Below are positions 43,787 through 52,063 of a DNA stretch of 64,000 bases, piece after piece (position 1 is the stretch's first letter; each line of letters starts with the position of its first letter). Source of the DNA: JAOPZW01 sp963803375 (lineage in GTDB: Bacteria; Actinomycetota; Thermoleophilia; Solirubrobacterales; Solirubrobacteraceae); assembly GCA_963803375.1 (NCBI GenBank), contig CAWDMB010000004.1, positions 62,001-126,000 on the forward strand, written 5' to 3'. A program made the position numbers and the translations under genes. Below the pieces are notes generated by a model. It made no database searches and was not told the origin of the DNA. It was given only the letters and a program-made list of their open reading frames with translations.

Positions 43787-45265
43787 GTGAGCACGCGTGA
43801 GCTTCAGCCCCGGCGCGAGGCGATCGGCCCGGCCGGGCTCGTCGCGGCGCTCGAGCGCCCGCTCGCGCCCCTGCCCGTGGGCCGCGCGTCCTCGGCCTTC
43901 CTCTACGGCCACCTCTTCCACGCGCGCGAGGCGGTCGTGGACCTCCGGCTGCTGGTCGACGGCGAGCCGCACGCGCCGTCCGCGTTCGGCCTGCCGCGTC
44001 CCGACGCCGGGCACCTGGCCGCGGGCTTCTGGGCCACGGTGCCGCTCGCCGCGCGCGCGGCGCCGGGGCGGATCGCGATCGAGGCCGACGTCCGCCTGGC
44101 CGACGCCACGCGGCTGATCGCGCCGCTCGGCGCGATCGACGTCGTCGACCCCGGGCCGGCACCGGAGACCGCCGCGGTGGCGCGCGACCGCGACGCCGGG
44201 CTGATCGCCGTCTGCATGGCCACGTTCGAGCCCGACCCCGAGCTCTTCGCCGACCAGGTGGCGTCGCTGCGCGCGCAGACCGACGAGGGGTGGATCTGCC
44301 TCGTCAGCGACGATGGCTCGGGCCCCGAGCACGTCGCGCGGATCGCCGACGTCCTGGGCGACGACCCCCGCTTCGCGCTCTCGCGCTCGGAGGTCCGGCT
44401 GGGCTTCTACGCGAACTTCGAGCGGGCGCTGCGCATGGTCCCGGCCGAGGCGCGACTCGTCGCCCTCTGCGACCAGGACGACCGCTGGCACCCCGACAAG
44501 CTCGCGACCCTGCGCCGCGCCCTCGAGGACGGGGCGGTGCTCGCGTTCTCCGACCAGCGGCTCGTCGACGCCAGCGGGCGCGTGCTCCGCGAGACGCTCT
44601 GGCGGGGCCGGCGCGTCAACGCGACCGATCTCGCCTCGATGGTCGTGGCCAACACGGTCACCGGCGCGGCCACGCTCTTCACCCGCGAGCTCGCCGAGCT
44701 CGCGCTGCCGTTCCCCGAGACCCCGGGCTTTCAGTTCCACGACCACTGGCTCGGGGTCGTCGCCCTCGCCGCGGGCGACGTCGCCTACGTCGACCGTCCG
44801 CTCTACGACTACGTCCAGCACGCCGGGGCGATCTTCGGCGAGGTCGCGGAGGGCCGGCGCCGGCGCGTCGGCCCGACGCTGCGCGGCCCGCGCGAGGTGC
44901 TCGCCCGCTGGCGCGCGGCCTACTTCTTCGGCTGGGTGACGCGCGAGCTGCAGGCGCAGACCGCGCTCGCGCGCTGCGCCGGGCGCCTGACCCCGCGCAA
45001 GCGCCGGGCGCTCGAGCGCTTCGCCGACGGCGGGCGCTCGCCAGCGACGCTGTTGTGGCTCGCGCTGCGCCCGCTGCGCGCGCTGCTCGGGCGCACCGAG
45101 ACGCTCGGCGGCGAGGCCGAGCTGGCGCGCGGGCTGCTCTGGCGCGCGCTCATCACCGGGCGCGCCCGGCTGGGGGGACCGCGGCGGATGCTCGGCGACG
45201 CGAGCCTCCCCGAGCCCTTCCGCTTCGAGCAGCGGCGCCTGCGCTCTTGGCGGGCGAAGGTGTGA
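43787..45265 (+). CDS. GT2 glycosyltransferase related to the N-terminal part of the 35951-38710 protein
   Basis: 492 residues from GTG 43787. An N-terminal beta domain (about 1-140) is followed by a GT2 domain: AVCMATFEPDPELFADQVAS, VSDDGSGPEHV, CDQDDRWHPDKLATLR, VTGAATLFTREL and DHWLGVVALAAGDVAYVDRP. It resembles the first two domains of the large bifunctional enzyme, suggesting duplication. Located between the two wzt copies, overlapping the second (GTGA). Confidence 0.87.
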   Translation: MSTRELQPRREAIGPAGLVAALERPLAPLPVGRASSAFLYGHLFHAREAVVDLRLLVDGEPHAPSAFGLPRPDAGHLAAGFWATVPLAARAAPGRIAIEADVRLADATRLIAPLGAIDVVDPGPAPETAAVARDRDAGLIAVCMATFEPDPELFADQVASLRAQTDEGWICLVSDDGSGPEHVARIADVLGDDPRFALSRSEVRLGFYANFERALRMVPAEARLVALCDQDDRWHPDKLATLRRALEDGAVLAFSDQRLVDASGRVLRETLWRGRRVNATDLASMVVANTVTGAATLFTRELAELALPFPETPGFQFHDHWLGVVALAAGDVAYVDRPLYDYVQHAGAIFGEVAEGRRRRVGPTLRGPREVLARWRAAYFFGWVTRELQAQTALARCAGRLTPRKRRALERFADGGRSPATLLWLALRPLRALLGRTETLGGEAELARGLLWRALITGRARLGGPRRMLGDASLPEPFRFEQRRLRSWRAKV

Positions 45266-46425
45266 GCGTGGGGGCGCCGGTCGTCATCGAGGCGCGCGAC
45301 GTCCACAAGAGCTTCCGGCTGCCCGGCCGCGACGAGTTGCGGGCGTTGCGGGGGGTGTCGTTCGCGGTGGCGCGGGGTGAGTTCTTCGGGGTCGTGGGTC
45401 GGAATGGGTCGGGGAAGTCGACGTTGTTGAAGATCTTGGCGTCGATCTACGGGCCGGATTCGGGGCGGATCAGGATGGCGGGGCGGTTGGCGCCGTTCAT
45501 CGAGTTGGGGGTGGGCTTCAACGTGGAGCTCACGGCGCGTGAGAACGTGGCGCTGAACGGGGTGATGATGGGGTTGGGGCGCCGGGAGGCGTCGCGCAGG
45601 CTCGAGGCGGTGCTGGAGTTCGCGGAGCTCGAGCGCTTTGTGGATCTGCGGTTGAAGAACTATTCGTCGGGGATGTTGGTGCGGTTGGCGTTCGCGGTGA
45701 TGGTGGAGGCCGACGCCGACATCATGCTGATCGACGAGGTGCTGGCGGTGGGGGACGCGTCGTTTGCGCAGAAGTGCCTGGATGTGTTTCGCGCCAAGCG
45801 GGCGGCGGGGCGCACGTTGGTGCTGGTGACCCATGACATGGCGACGGTGCAGGGGTTCTGTGATCGCGCGATGCTGCTGGACGCGGGGGAGGTGCGCTAT
45901 CTCGGCGAGCCCGAGGAGGCCGCCCTGCGCTACTACCGCCTGAACTTCACCGGCGGCGACGACGGCGCCGACGCCGAACGCCACGGGGCGGTCGAGCTCG
46001 TCGACGCGTGGCTGCAGGACGCTCACGGCGAGCGCGTCGAGCGCATCGCCCGAGGCGAGCCGCTCGGCATCCAGGTCGTCGTGCGCACGCACCACGAGCT
46101 CGAGGCCCCGCTCTTCGCCTTCCAGGTCCACAACGCGGCCGGCGTGCCGGTCTTCGGCTTCGGCCGCGCGGTGCGCGAGGATCGCGTGCCCGCCGGGCGG
46201 CGCGTCCGCGTCGGAGGGCGGGTCGACAACCCGCTGCTGCCCGGGCGCCACACCGTGAGCTGCACGGTCGCGCGCGACCGCACCGCCGCCGACGTCGTCC
46301 TGCGCCTGCCCGAGCTGCTGGACTTCGAGGTCCACGAGGGCGACCGTCCGCCCGCGAGCATCCACGACTTCGACGTCGGTCTCGTCTCCGTGCGCCGCGA
46401 CGTGCGGGCCACGGTGGAGCCGTGA
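45262..46425 (+). CDS. wzt: Wzt-like ABC transporter ATPase, copy 2
   Basis: 387 residues from GTG 45262. The N-terminus is shorter by about 20 residues than copy 1 (VIEARDVHKSFRLPGRDELR), the ATPase core is identical at DNA level, and the C-terminal glycan-binding domain is clearly different in sequence (HHELEAPLFAFQVHNAAGVP; LLPGRHTVSCTVARD). Co-transcribed with the permease (GTGA overlap), so this copy probably pairs with it. Different tails suggest different glycan termini. Confidence 0.9.
   Translation: MSVGAPVVIEARDVHKSFRLPGRDELRALRGVSFAVARGEFFGVVGRNGSGKSTLLKILASIYGPDSGRIRMAGRLAPFIELGVGFNVELTARENVALNGVMMGLGRREASRRLEAVLEFAELERFVDLRLKNYSSGMLVRLAFAVMVEADADIMLIDEVLAVGDASFAQKCLDVFRAKRAAGRTLVLVTHDMATVQGFCDRAMLLDAGEVRYLGEPEEAALRYYRLNFTGGDDGADAERHGAVELVDAWLQDAHGERVERIARGEPLGIQVVVRTHHELEAPLFAFQVHNAAGVPVFGFGRAVREDRVPAGRRVRVGGRVDNPLLPGRHTVSCTVARDRTAADVVLRLPELLDFEVHEGDRPPASIHDFDVGLVSVRRDVRATVEP
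45333..45959 (+). repeat. 627-bp exact direct repeat, copy 2 (inside wzt-like gene)
   Basis: Partner of 42663-43289 with the same sharp ends; see that entry. The intervening GT gene and the C-terminal domains are not shared. Confidence 0.85.
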
Positions 46426-47270
46426 GCGCGGAGACGGCCGAGCCGCAGCTGCGCGACGTCCGCGGCCCGTCGGCGCTCGGCGGGGGGCTGCGGCGGATGG
46501 TCGACCTGGTCCTGCTGATCTCGATCACCGAGTTCAAGCGCACGTACTTCGGCACGGCGCTCGGCTATCTGTGGTCGATCGCGCGGCCGCTCGCGCTCTT
46601 CGGAGTCCTGCTCGCGGTCTTCACGCAGGTCTTCCGGCTCGGCTCGGACGTCGCGAACTATCCGGTGCTGCTGCTCTTCAACATCGTGCTCTTCGGCTTC
46701 TTCCAGGAGGCGACAAACATCGCGGTGACCTCCGTCGTCAGCCAGGAGGGGATCGTGCGCAAGACGCAGTTTCCGCGCGTCGCCATCCCGCTCGCGGTCG
46801 TCCTGACCGCGTTCTTCAACCTCGCGCTGAACCTCGTCGTGGTCTTCGGCTTCATCCTCGCCTTCGGGATCGAGCCGCGCTGGACGTGGCTGCTGACGCC
46901 GCTCCTCCTCGCCGGCTTCTTCGTCCTGACGACGGCGGTGTCGATGATCGTCTCCTCGCTGTACCCGCGCTTCCGCGACATGGCGATCATCTGGTCGGTC
47001 TTCGCGACGGCGCTGTTCTACGCCACGCCGGTCCTCTACCCGATCGAGAAGGCGCCCGAGTCGCTGCGCAACGTGCTCCTGCTCAACCCGATCACGTCGA
47101 TGCTCGAGCTCGGGCGGCGCTGGGTCATCGACCCGGCCGCGCCGCGCCTCACCGAGCTCGCGGGCGGCCGCGGGCTGCTCGTCGGCGCCGCGGCGATCTA
47201 CGTGCTGATCTGCGTCGCCGCGGCCTGGGTCTTCAACCGCGAGGCGCCTCGCATCGCCGAGCAGCTCTGA
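46422..47270 (+). CDS. wzm: Wzm-like ABC-2 permease for polysaccharide export
   Basis: 282 residues from GTG 46422. Six membrane segments (about 50-72, 78-105, 122-152, 160-185, 195-218, 255-275). Typical motif TEFKRTYFGTALGYLWSIARPL near the N-terminus and NPITSMLELGRRWVID before the last helix. It forms the channel for the undecaprenyl-linked glycan with the Wzt ATPase. Its last 73 bases overlap the end of the ligase gene on the other strand. Confidence 0.92.
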   Translation: MSAETAEPQLRDVRGPSALGGGLRRMVDLVLLISITEFKRTYFGTALGYLWSIARPLALFGVLLAVFTQVFRLGSDVANYPVLLLFNIVLFGFFQEATNIAVTSVVSQEGIVRKTQFPRVAIPLAVVLTAFFNLALNLVVVFGFILAFGIEPRWTWLLTPLLLAGFFVLTTAVSMIVSSLYPRFRDMAIIWSVFATALFYATPVLYPIEKAPESLRNVLLLNPITSMLELGRRWVIDPAAPRLTELAGGRGLLVGAAAIYVLICVAAAWVFNREAPRIAEQL

Positions 47271-48700
47271 GCACGCAGCGGTCGCGGGCCGGGACGGCCC
47301 GCCCGGGCGAGCAGCGCGCCCGCGAGCACGACGACGACGAGCGTGAGCGCCGGCATCTCCCAGTCCCAGTCGATCGCGCCGTGCAGCGCCCAGACGACGA
47401 GCGCGGCCGCCGGCCCCGCCGCGAGACCGGGATCTGCCCGATGCGCCCCGGCGGCGGCCACGGCCGTGGCCCCGAGCAGCGCGAGCAGGAGCGCCAGGCC
47501 GACGAGCCCGAGCTCCGCGAACGTCTCGAGCTCGAGCGAGTGGGCGTCGCGAACGACCTCGTCGGTGTCGCGGTCACGCAGCCAGGCGACGCGGAAGCCG
47601 CTCGCCCCGGCGCCCGCGAGCGGGTGGTCGAGCCCCGTGTCGAGCGCGATCCGCCAGTACTGGTAGCGCTTGGAGCCCAGCGAGGCGAAGCGCTCGCTTG
47701 TCGCTCCGGTCGCCGGCGGCGCCTGCTGGCGCCCGCCGGCGACGACGATCGGCACGACGAGCACGGCCACGACCGCGAGCCACCCGGCGAGGCGGGCCGC
47801 TCGGGGCAGGCGCAGCGGCCGGTCCTCGCCGCCCGCGCGGCTCGCGAGCGCGGCGAGCGCCATGAGCACGAGCCCCACGGCGAGCACGATCGCGCCCTCG
47901 CGCTCGCGCGCGCCGAGGCCGCCCTCGAGGGCGCGGACCCCGTCGGCGGCGCCGGCCGCCACCGCCCCGGCCGCACCCGCGGCCACCGCGAGGGCGATTG
48001 CGCGCACGCTCGCGCGGGTGCAAGTCAGCAGGACGAGCGCGATCAGTCCCCCGGCGAGCGCGGCGAGCGCTCCGCGCGAGAAGCTCAGGTAGAGGCCCAT
48101 GCCGAGCGGGACGGCGGCCGCCGCGGCGCCCGCGCGCAGGGCCGGTCCGCGCTCGCGATCGCCGGCCAGCCGCGCGCAGAGCACGAGCCCGACCGCGGCC
48201 AGCGCCCCGGTGGCGTTCCAGTAGGTGAGGGGCTGGTCCAGGCGCCCGAGGGCGCTGCGCTGTGGGTGCTGATCGACGAGGCCCGGCAGCAGCCGCCCCG
48301 CGAGGCCATAGCCGGTGACGACGACGGTGCCCGCCGCCGCCAGCGGCTCGAGCGCGCGGGCGGGCGCGCGCTGGGCGAACGCCGCGGCCGCGGCGGCCAG
48401 GACGGTGGCGTACAGGAGCACGCGCTCGGCGTCGTGCGCGGCGAAGGCGCGGACCGGCGCCCACGTCGACGAGAGCGCGGTCCAGCCCGCGAGCGCGACG
48501 GCGGCGGCGAGCGCGACGCGGGCGGCGGGGTGACGGGGGAGGGGGCGCGGGCTCGCGACGGCCGCCACGAGCAATACGACCGCGGCGACCACGAGGGCGA
48601 CGTCGCGCGGGCCGTCGAAGAAGCCGCCGGCGAAGAACGCGAGCACGACCGGGCCCGCGACGAGGGTCGCGCGCGCGCAGAGGAGGGCGACGCCGCGCAT
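47198..48700 (-). CDS. O-antigen-ligase-like (Wzy_C) membrane protein
   Basis: 500 residues, about ten to twelve membrane segments. The Wzy_C-type stretch is LGSKRYQYWRIALDTGLDHP, with GAGASGFRVAW and DAHSLELETFAELGLVGLAL (the His-containing loop). It would polymerise or ligate glycan at the outer face. Opposite orientation to the wzt/wzm genes and last of the locus. The C-terminal 24 residues lie antisense to wzm and may be non-essential. Confidence 0.85.
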   Translation of the reverse strand: MRGVALLCARATLVAGPVVLAFFAGGFFDGPRDVALVVAAVVLLVAAVASPRPLPRHPAARVALAAAVALAGWTALSSTWAPVRAFAAHDAERVLLYATVLAAAAAAFAQRAPARALEPLAAAGTVVVTGYGLAGRLLPGLVDQHPQRSALGRLDQPLTYWNATGALAAVGLVLCARLAGDRERGPALRAGAAAAAVPLGMGLYLSFSRGALAALAGGLIALVLLTCTRASVRAIALAVAAGAAGAVAAGAADGVRALEGGLGAREREGAIVLAVGLVLMALAALASRAGGEDRPLRLPRAARLAGWLAVVAVLVVPIVVAGGRQQAPPATGATSERFASLGSKRYQYWRIALDTGLDHPLAGAGASGFRVAWLRDRDTDEVVRDAHSLELETFAELGLVGLALLLALLGATAVAAAGAHRADPGLAAGPAAALVVWALHGAIDWDWEMPALTLVVVVLAGALLARAGRPGPRPLRAQSCSAMRGASRLKTQAAATQIST

Positions 48701-48775
48701 CGGCCGGGCACCCTATCCGCCGCGCGCGGCACGGCGGCCCGGTGGCCGGCGGGGCCGTGATCGGCCTCCCGTCGC

Positions 48776-48781
48776 TACGAT
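48776..48781 (+). promoter_or_regulatory. -10-like TACGAT before the LPXTG-like gene
   Basis: TACGAT ends 8 nt before GTG 48790, without a ribosome binding site. It would be the main promoter for the following long operon. Confidence 0.4.
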
Positions 48782-48789
48782 CGCGCCGC

Positions 48790-49245
48790 GTGTCCCGACC
48801 CCGCCACCTCGTTGCGCTCGCCGCCGTCGTCGCCCTGGCCGTCGCGCCGCCGGCCGCCGTCGCCCAGAGCGGCGCGGGCGACGAGCAGTACCAGGATCCC
48901 TTCGGCGGCCAGGACCAGTCCCAGCAGTCGCAGTCGCAGTCGCAGTCGCAGTCCCAGCCACGGTCCCAGCCACGGTCCCAGCCACGGTCCCAGCCCTCGC
49001 AGAGCTCGACGCCGTCGCGGTCCGCGACGCCGTCGACGTCGTCCTCGCCGAGCACGTCAGCGTCTCGGGGCGCGAGCGCGGGCTCGACCGGGGTCGCGCC
49101 GGCCGAGGGCGCGACCGCGGGCTCGACCGGCGCTGGCCGGCTTCCGCGCACAGGCTTCGACGTCGTGCCCGTCGCCGCCCTCGGAATCGTGCTGCTGGTC
49201 GCCGGCCTGGCGCTCGCGCGCCGCGCGGCGCATGGCCGTCGCTGA
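48790..49245 (+). CDS. LPXTG-like surface protein with Ser-Gln repeats
   Basis: 151 residues from GTG 48790. Signal peptide (RHLVALAAVVALAVAPPAAVA), then a low-complexity region of SQ and SQPR repeats (about 40-70) and Ser/Thr/Ala/Gly-rich stalk. The C-terminus has LPRTG, a membrane helix (VVPVAALGIVLLVAGLALA) and RR, the full sortase-sorting layout. No sortase is in the window. The last 14 bases overlap tsaE. Confidence 0.7.
   Translation: MSRPRHLVALAAVVALAVAPPAAVAQSGAGDEQYQDPFGGQDQSQQSQSQSQSQSQPRSQPRSQPRSQPSQSSTPSRSATPSTSSSPSTSASRGASAGSTGVAPAEGATAGSTGAGRLPRTGFDVVPVAALGIVLLVAGLALARRAAHGRR
48925..48996 (+). repeat. Tandem repeats: CAGTCG (x4.8) then CCCAGCCACGGT (x3)
   Basis: Hexamer units run 48925-48953 and 12-bp units 48953-48988, encoding SQ and SQPR. 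Slippage here would change stalk length of the surface protein in steps of two or four residues. Confidence 0.85.
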
Positions 49246-49663
49246 GACCGCCGCCCCCGCCGAGACCGAGGCCGTCGGCGCCGCGCTCGCGCGCCGCCTG
49301 GCGCCCGGCGACGTCGTGCTCGTCTCCGGCGAGGTCGGATCCGGCAAGACGACGTTCGTGCGCGGCGCCGCGCGCGCGCTCGGCGTCAGCGGCCCGGTCA
49401 CGAGCCCGACGTTCACGCTCGCCCGCCGCTACGAGGACGGCGCGATCCCGATCTCGCATCTCGACCTCTTCCGCCTCGAGGGCGCCGGCGCCGAGGAGCC
49501 CGAGCTGCTCGAGGACGAGCTTGCGCCCGACCGCATCGCGTTCGTCGAGTGGCCCGAGCAGGGCGTCGACGGGCTGGCGCCGGACGCGCGGGCGCGAATC
49601 ACCGCCCGCGTGCGCCTCGAGCACCTCGGCGCCGACCGCCGGCGCGTCACAGTGCGGCCGTGA
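49232..49663 (+). CDS. tsaE: tRNA t6A synthesis ATPase TsaE
   Basis: 143 residues from ATG 49232, overlapping the surface-protein gene by 14 bases. Walker A GEVGSGKTTFVRG (about 33-45), SPTFTLARRYE and the FVEWPEQG region are characteristic. It works with TsaB and TsaD in t6A37 modification of ANN-decoding tRNAs. First of four linked t6A/RimI genes; GTGA overlap with tsaB. Confidence 0.93.
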   Translation: MAVAETAAPAETEAVGAALARRLAPGDVVLVSGEVGSGKTTFVRGAARALGVSGPVTSPTFTLARRYEDGAIPISHLDLFRLEGAGAEEPELLEDELAPDRIAFVEWPEQGVDGLAPDARARITARVRLEHLGADRRRVTVRP

Positions 49664-50331
49664 TCCTCGGCTTCGACACGGCGACCCCGGCCACCGTCGT
49701 CGCGGTTGCGCCCGGCGGCGGGGGCGACGGGATCGAGCTGCGACACGACCCGGGCCCGGGCGAGCGCCCCGGCCACGCGGCCCGGCTGCTGCCCCTCGCC
49801 CGGGCCGCGCTCGACGCGGCCGGCGCGCGCTTCGCCGACGTCACGCGCCTGGCGGTCGGGATCGGGCCGGGGACGTTCACCGGCCTGCGCATCGGCGTGG
49901 CGACCGCCCGCGCGCTCGCCCAGGCCACCGGCGCCGAGCTCGTCGGCGTCTCGACGCTGCACGCGCTCGCCTCGGGGGCGGGGACCGACCGGCCGGTGCT
50001 CGCCGTCCTCGACGCCCGGCGGGGCGAGGCCTTCGCGGCGGCCTTCGTCCCCGGCCGGGCCCCGGGCGCGGCGATCGCCCTCGCGCCCCGGGGCCTGCCC
50101 GAGCTGGCGCCGAGGGAGCTCGGCCCGTGGCTGGCCGTGGGTGACGGGGCGCTACGCTTCCGGGGACGGCTCGAGCCGGCGGCCATCGCGGTCCCGCCGG
50201 ACGGCTCCGCGCTACACCAAGTCAGTGCGCTCGCGATCTGCGGGCTGGCGCGGGCGGCGCCCCCGGTCGACCGCGACGCATTGCTCCCGGATTACGTGCG
50301 CGCGCCCGACGCCCGGCCGCGGCCGCAGTGA
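49660..50331 (+). CDS. tsaB: tRNA t6A synthesis protein TsaB
   Basis: 223 residues from GTG 49660. ASKHA fold with VILGFDTATPATVVAVAPG at the N-terminus and VGIGPGTFTGLRIGVATARAL. It forms the TsaD-TsaB scaffold. Between tsaE and rimI in a tight operon. Confidence 0.93.
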   Translation: MILGFDTATPATVVAVAPGGGGDGIELRHDPGPGERPGHAARLLPLARAALDAAGARFADVTRLAVGIGPGTFTGLRIGVATARALAQATGAELVGVSTLHALASGAGTDRPVLAVLDARRGEAFAAAFVPGRAPGAAIALAPRGLPELAPRELGPWLAVGDGALRFRGRLEPAAIAVPPDGSALHQVSALAICGLARAAPPVDRDALLPDYVRAPDARPRPQ

Positions 50332-50340
50332 GGACGCAGG

Positions 50341-50841
50341 ATGAGCACAATCGCCGACCTCGACATCCGCCGCCTGACCTACGCGGACCTGCCGCAGGTC
50401 ATCGCGATCGAGCGACGGGCGTTCCCGACGCCGTGGTCGCTTGCCATGTTCGTCCTCGAGCTCTCCAAGCCGAGCGGCGTCTGCCTCGCCGCCCGGCGCG
50501 ACGGCCGCCTCGTCGGCTACCTGATCTGTTCGCGCTACGACGCGATCTGGCACGTCATGAACATCGCCGTCGACCCCGACGTGCGGCGCACCGCCGTCGC
50601 CTCGGGGCTGATCGCCGAGCTGCTCGAGCGGGTCGGGGGCCTGGCCGCGCGCCTGACGCTCGAGGTCCGGCGCTCGAACGCCGGGGCGATCGCGCTGTAC
50701 GAGCGCTTCGGGTTCCTGGCGGCCGGCCGGCGCCGACGCTACTACCAGGACACCGGCGAGGACGCGGTCATCATGTGGCGCACCCCCGGGACGCTGGCCG
50801 GCCGCCTCGACGACGTGCCGAGCGCCGGGCCAGCGTCGTGA
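50341..50841 (+). CDS. rimI: Ribosomal-protein-S18-type N-acetyltransferase RimI
   Basis: 166 residues. GNAT fold with IRRLTYADLPQVIAIERRAF, VMNIAVDPDVRRTAVASGLI (acetyl-CoA loop, though slightly unusual RRTAVA instead of QGxG) and LEVRRSNAGAIALYERFGF. The acetyl-CoA loop departs from the R/QxxGxG/A pattern, which is worth noting. Lies in the usual tsaB-rimI-tsaD order. Confidence 0.85.
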   Translation: MSTIADLDIRRLTYADLPQVIAIERRAFPTPWSLAMFVLELSKPSGVCLAARRDGRLVGYLICSRYDAIWHVMNIAVDPDVRRTAVASGLIAELLERVGGLAARLTLEVRRSNAGAIALYERFGFLAAGRRRRYYQDTGEDAVIMWRTPGTLAGRLDDVPSAGPAS

Positions 50842-51833
50842 TCCTGGCCATCGAGACGAGCTGCGACGACACGTGCGCGGCCCTCGTGGAGCCCGACGGC
50901 GCGATCCGCGCGAACGTCATCTCCTCCCAGGGCGTGCACGACCGCTTCGGGGGGGTCGTCCCCGAGGTCGCCGCCCGCCACCACCTCGAGCTGGCCAACG
51001 CCGTCGTCGACGACGCGCTGCGAACCGCCGGCGCCACCCTCGGCGACGTACGGCTCGTCGCGGTCACCCAGGGGCCGGGGCTGGTCGGGGCGCTGCTCGT
51101 CGGCGTGGCCACCGCGAAGGGCCTGGCCGCCGGCGCGGGCCTGCCGCTCGCGGCCGTCGACCACCTCCAGGGCCATGTGGCCGCGAACTTCCTGCAGGCC
51201 GGCGACGGTCCCTTCGAGCCGCCGTTCGTGTGCCTCGTCGCCTCGGGCGGCCACACCTTCCTCGCGCGCGTCGAGGACCACGTGAGCTTCGAGGTGCTCG
51301 GCGCGACGCTCGACGACGCCGCCGGCGAGGCCTTCGACAAGGGCGCCCGTCTGCTCGGGCTGCCGTTCCCGGGCGGCCCGGCGCTCGAGCGCCTGGCCGC
51401 CGAGGGCGACCCCGCGGCGTTCGCGTTCCCGATCGCCGAGCGCGTCGCGGGCCTGGACTTCTCGTTCGCGGGGCTGAAGACCGCGCTGCTCTACTGCGTG
51501 CGCGACCTCGGCGAGGAGCAGTCCCGCGCGCGCCGCGCCGACCTCGCGGCGGGCTATCAGCTCGCCATCGTCGAGGCGCTCGCGCGCCGCGTGGAGCGCG
51601 CGGTGCACGCGACGGGCCTGCGGCGGGTCGCGATCGGCGGCGGCGTCGCCGCCAACGGGCCGCTGCGCGAGCGCCTCGCGCGCCTGGACGTGGACGTCGA
51701 GCTCCACGTCCCGCCGCGCGAGCTGTGCACCGACAACGCGGCCATGATCGCCTCCGCCGCTCGCTGGACCGAGCCGCTCGCCGACCCGCTCGGGCTCGAG
51801 GCCTACGCGAGCGGCGAGCGCGCGCTGGGGTGA
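50838..51833 (+). CDS. tsaD: tRNA N6-threonylcarbamoyltransferase TsaD
   Basis: 331 residues from GTG 50838. Starts VILAIETSCDDTCAALVE. Metal ligands HHLELAN and HLQGHVAAN-type His (AVDHLQGHVAAN), plus PFVCLVASGGHTFLARVED and GGVAANGPLR. It transfers the threonylcarbamoyl group. Overlaps rimI and the glutaredoxin-like gene by 4 bases each. Confidence 0.96.
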   Translation: MILAIETSCDDTCAALVEPDGAIRANVISSQGVHDRFGGVVPEVAARHHLELANAVVDDALRTAGATLGDVRLVAVTQGPGLVGALLVGVATAKGLAAGAGLPLAAVDHLQGHVAANFLQAGDGPFEPPFVCLVASGGHTFLARVEDHVSFEVLGATLDDAAGEAFDKGARLLGLPFPGGPALERLAAEGDPAAFAFPIAERVAGLDFSFAGLKTALLYCVRDLGEEQSRARRADLAAGYQLAIVEALARRVERAVHATGLRRVAIGGGVAANGPLRERLARLDVDVELHVPPRELCTDNAAMIASAARWTEPLADPLGLEAYASGERALG

Positions 51834-52063
51834 GGCTCGTCCTCTTCAGCCGGCCCGGGTGCCACCTCTGCGGCGACGCGCGCGCCGTGCTCGAGCGGAT
51901 CGGGCATCCCTTCGACGAGGTGGACATCGAGGCCGACGACGAGCTGCTGCGCCGCTACCTCGAGCGCATCCCGGTCGTCGCGCTCGACGGCGAGGAGCTC
52001 TTCGCCTTCTTCGTCGACGAGGCCGGGCTGCGCGCCCGGCTCGGTAAGGTGGATCGGCGATGA
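51830..52063 (+). CDS. Glutaredoxin-like thioredoxin-fold protein
   Basis: 77 residues from GTG 51830. RLVLFSRPGCHLCGDARAVL holds a CxxC (CHLC) redox centre, and IPVVALDGEELF holds the cis-Pro. It resembles the DUF836/NrdH-like small redoxins. Four-base overlaps on both sides place it between tsaD and rex; a thiol-redox function linked to Rex is plausible. Confidence 0.85.
   Translation: MRLVLFSRPGCHLCGDARAVLERIGHPFDEVDIEADDELLRRYLERIPVVALDGEELFAFFVDEAGLRARLGKVDRR

Noticed and set aside
48925..48996. CRISPR-like short tandem repeats
   Set aside because: Units are 6 and 12 bp, contiguous and in frame within a protein; no spacers exist.
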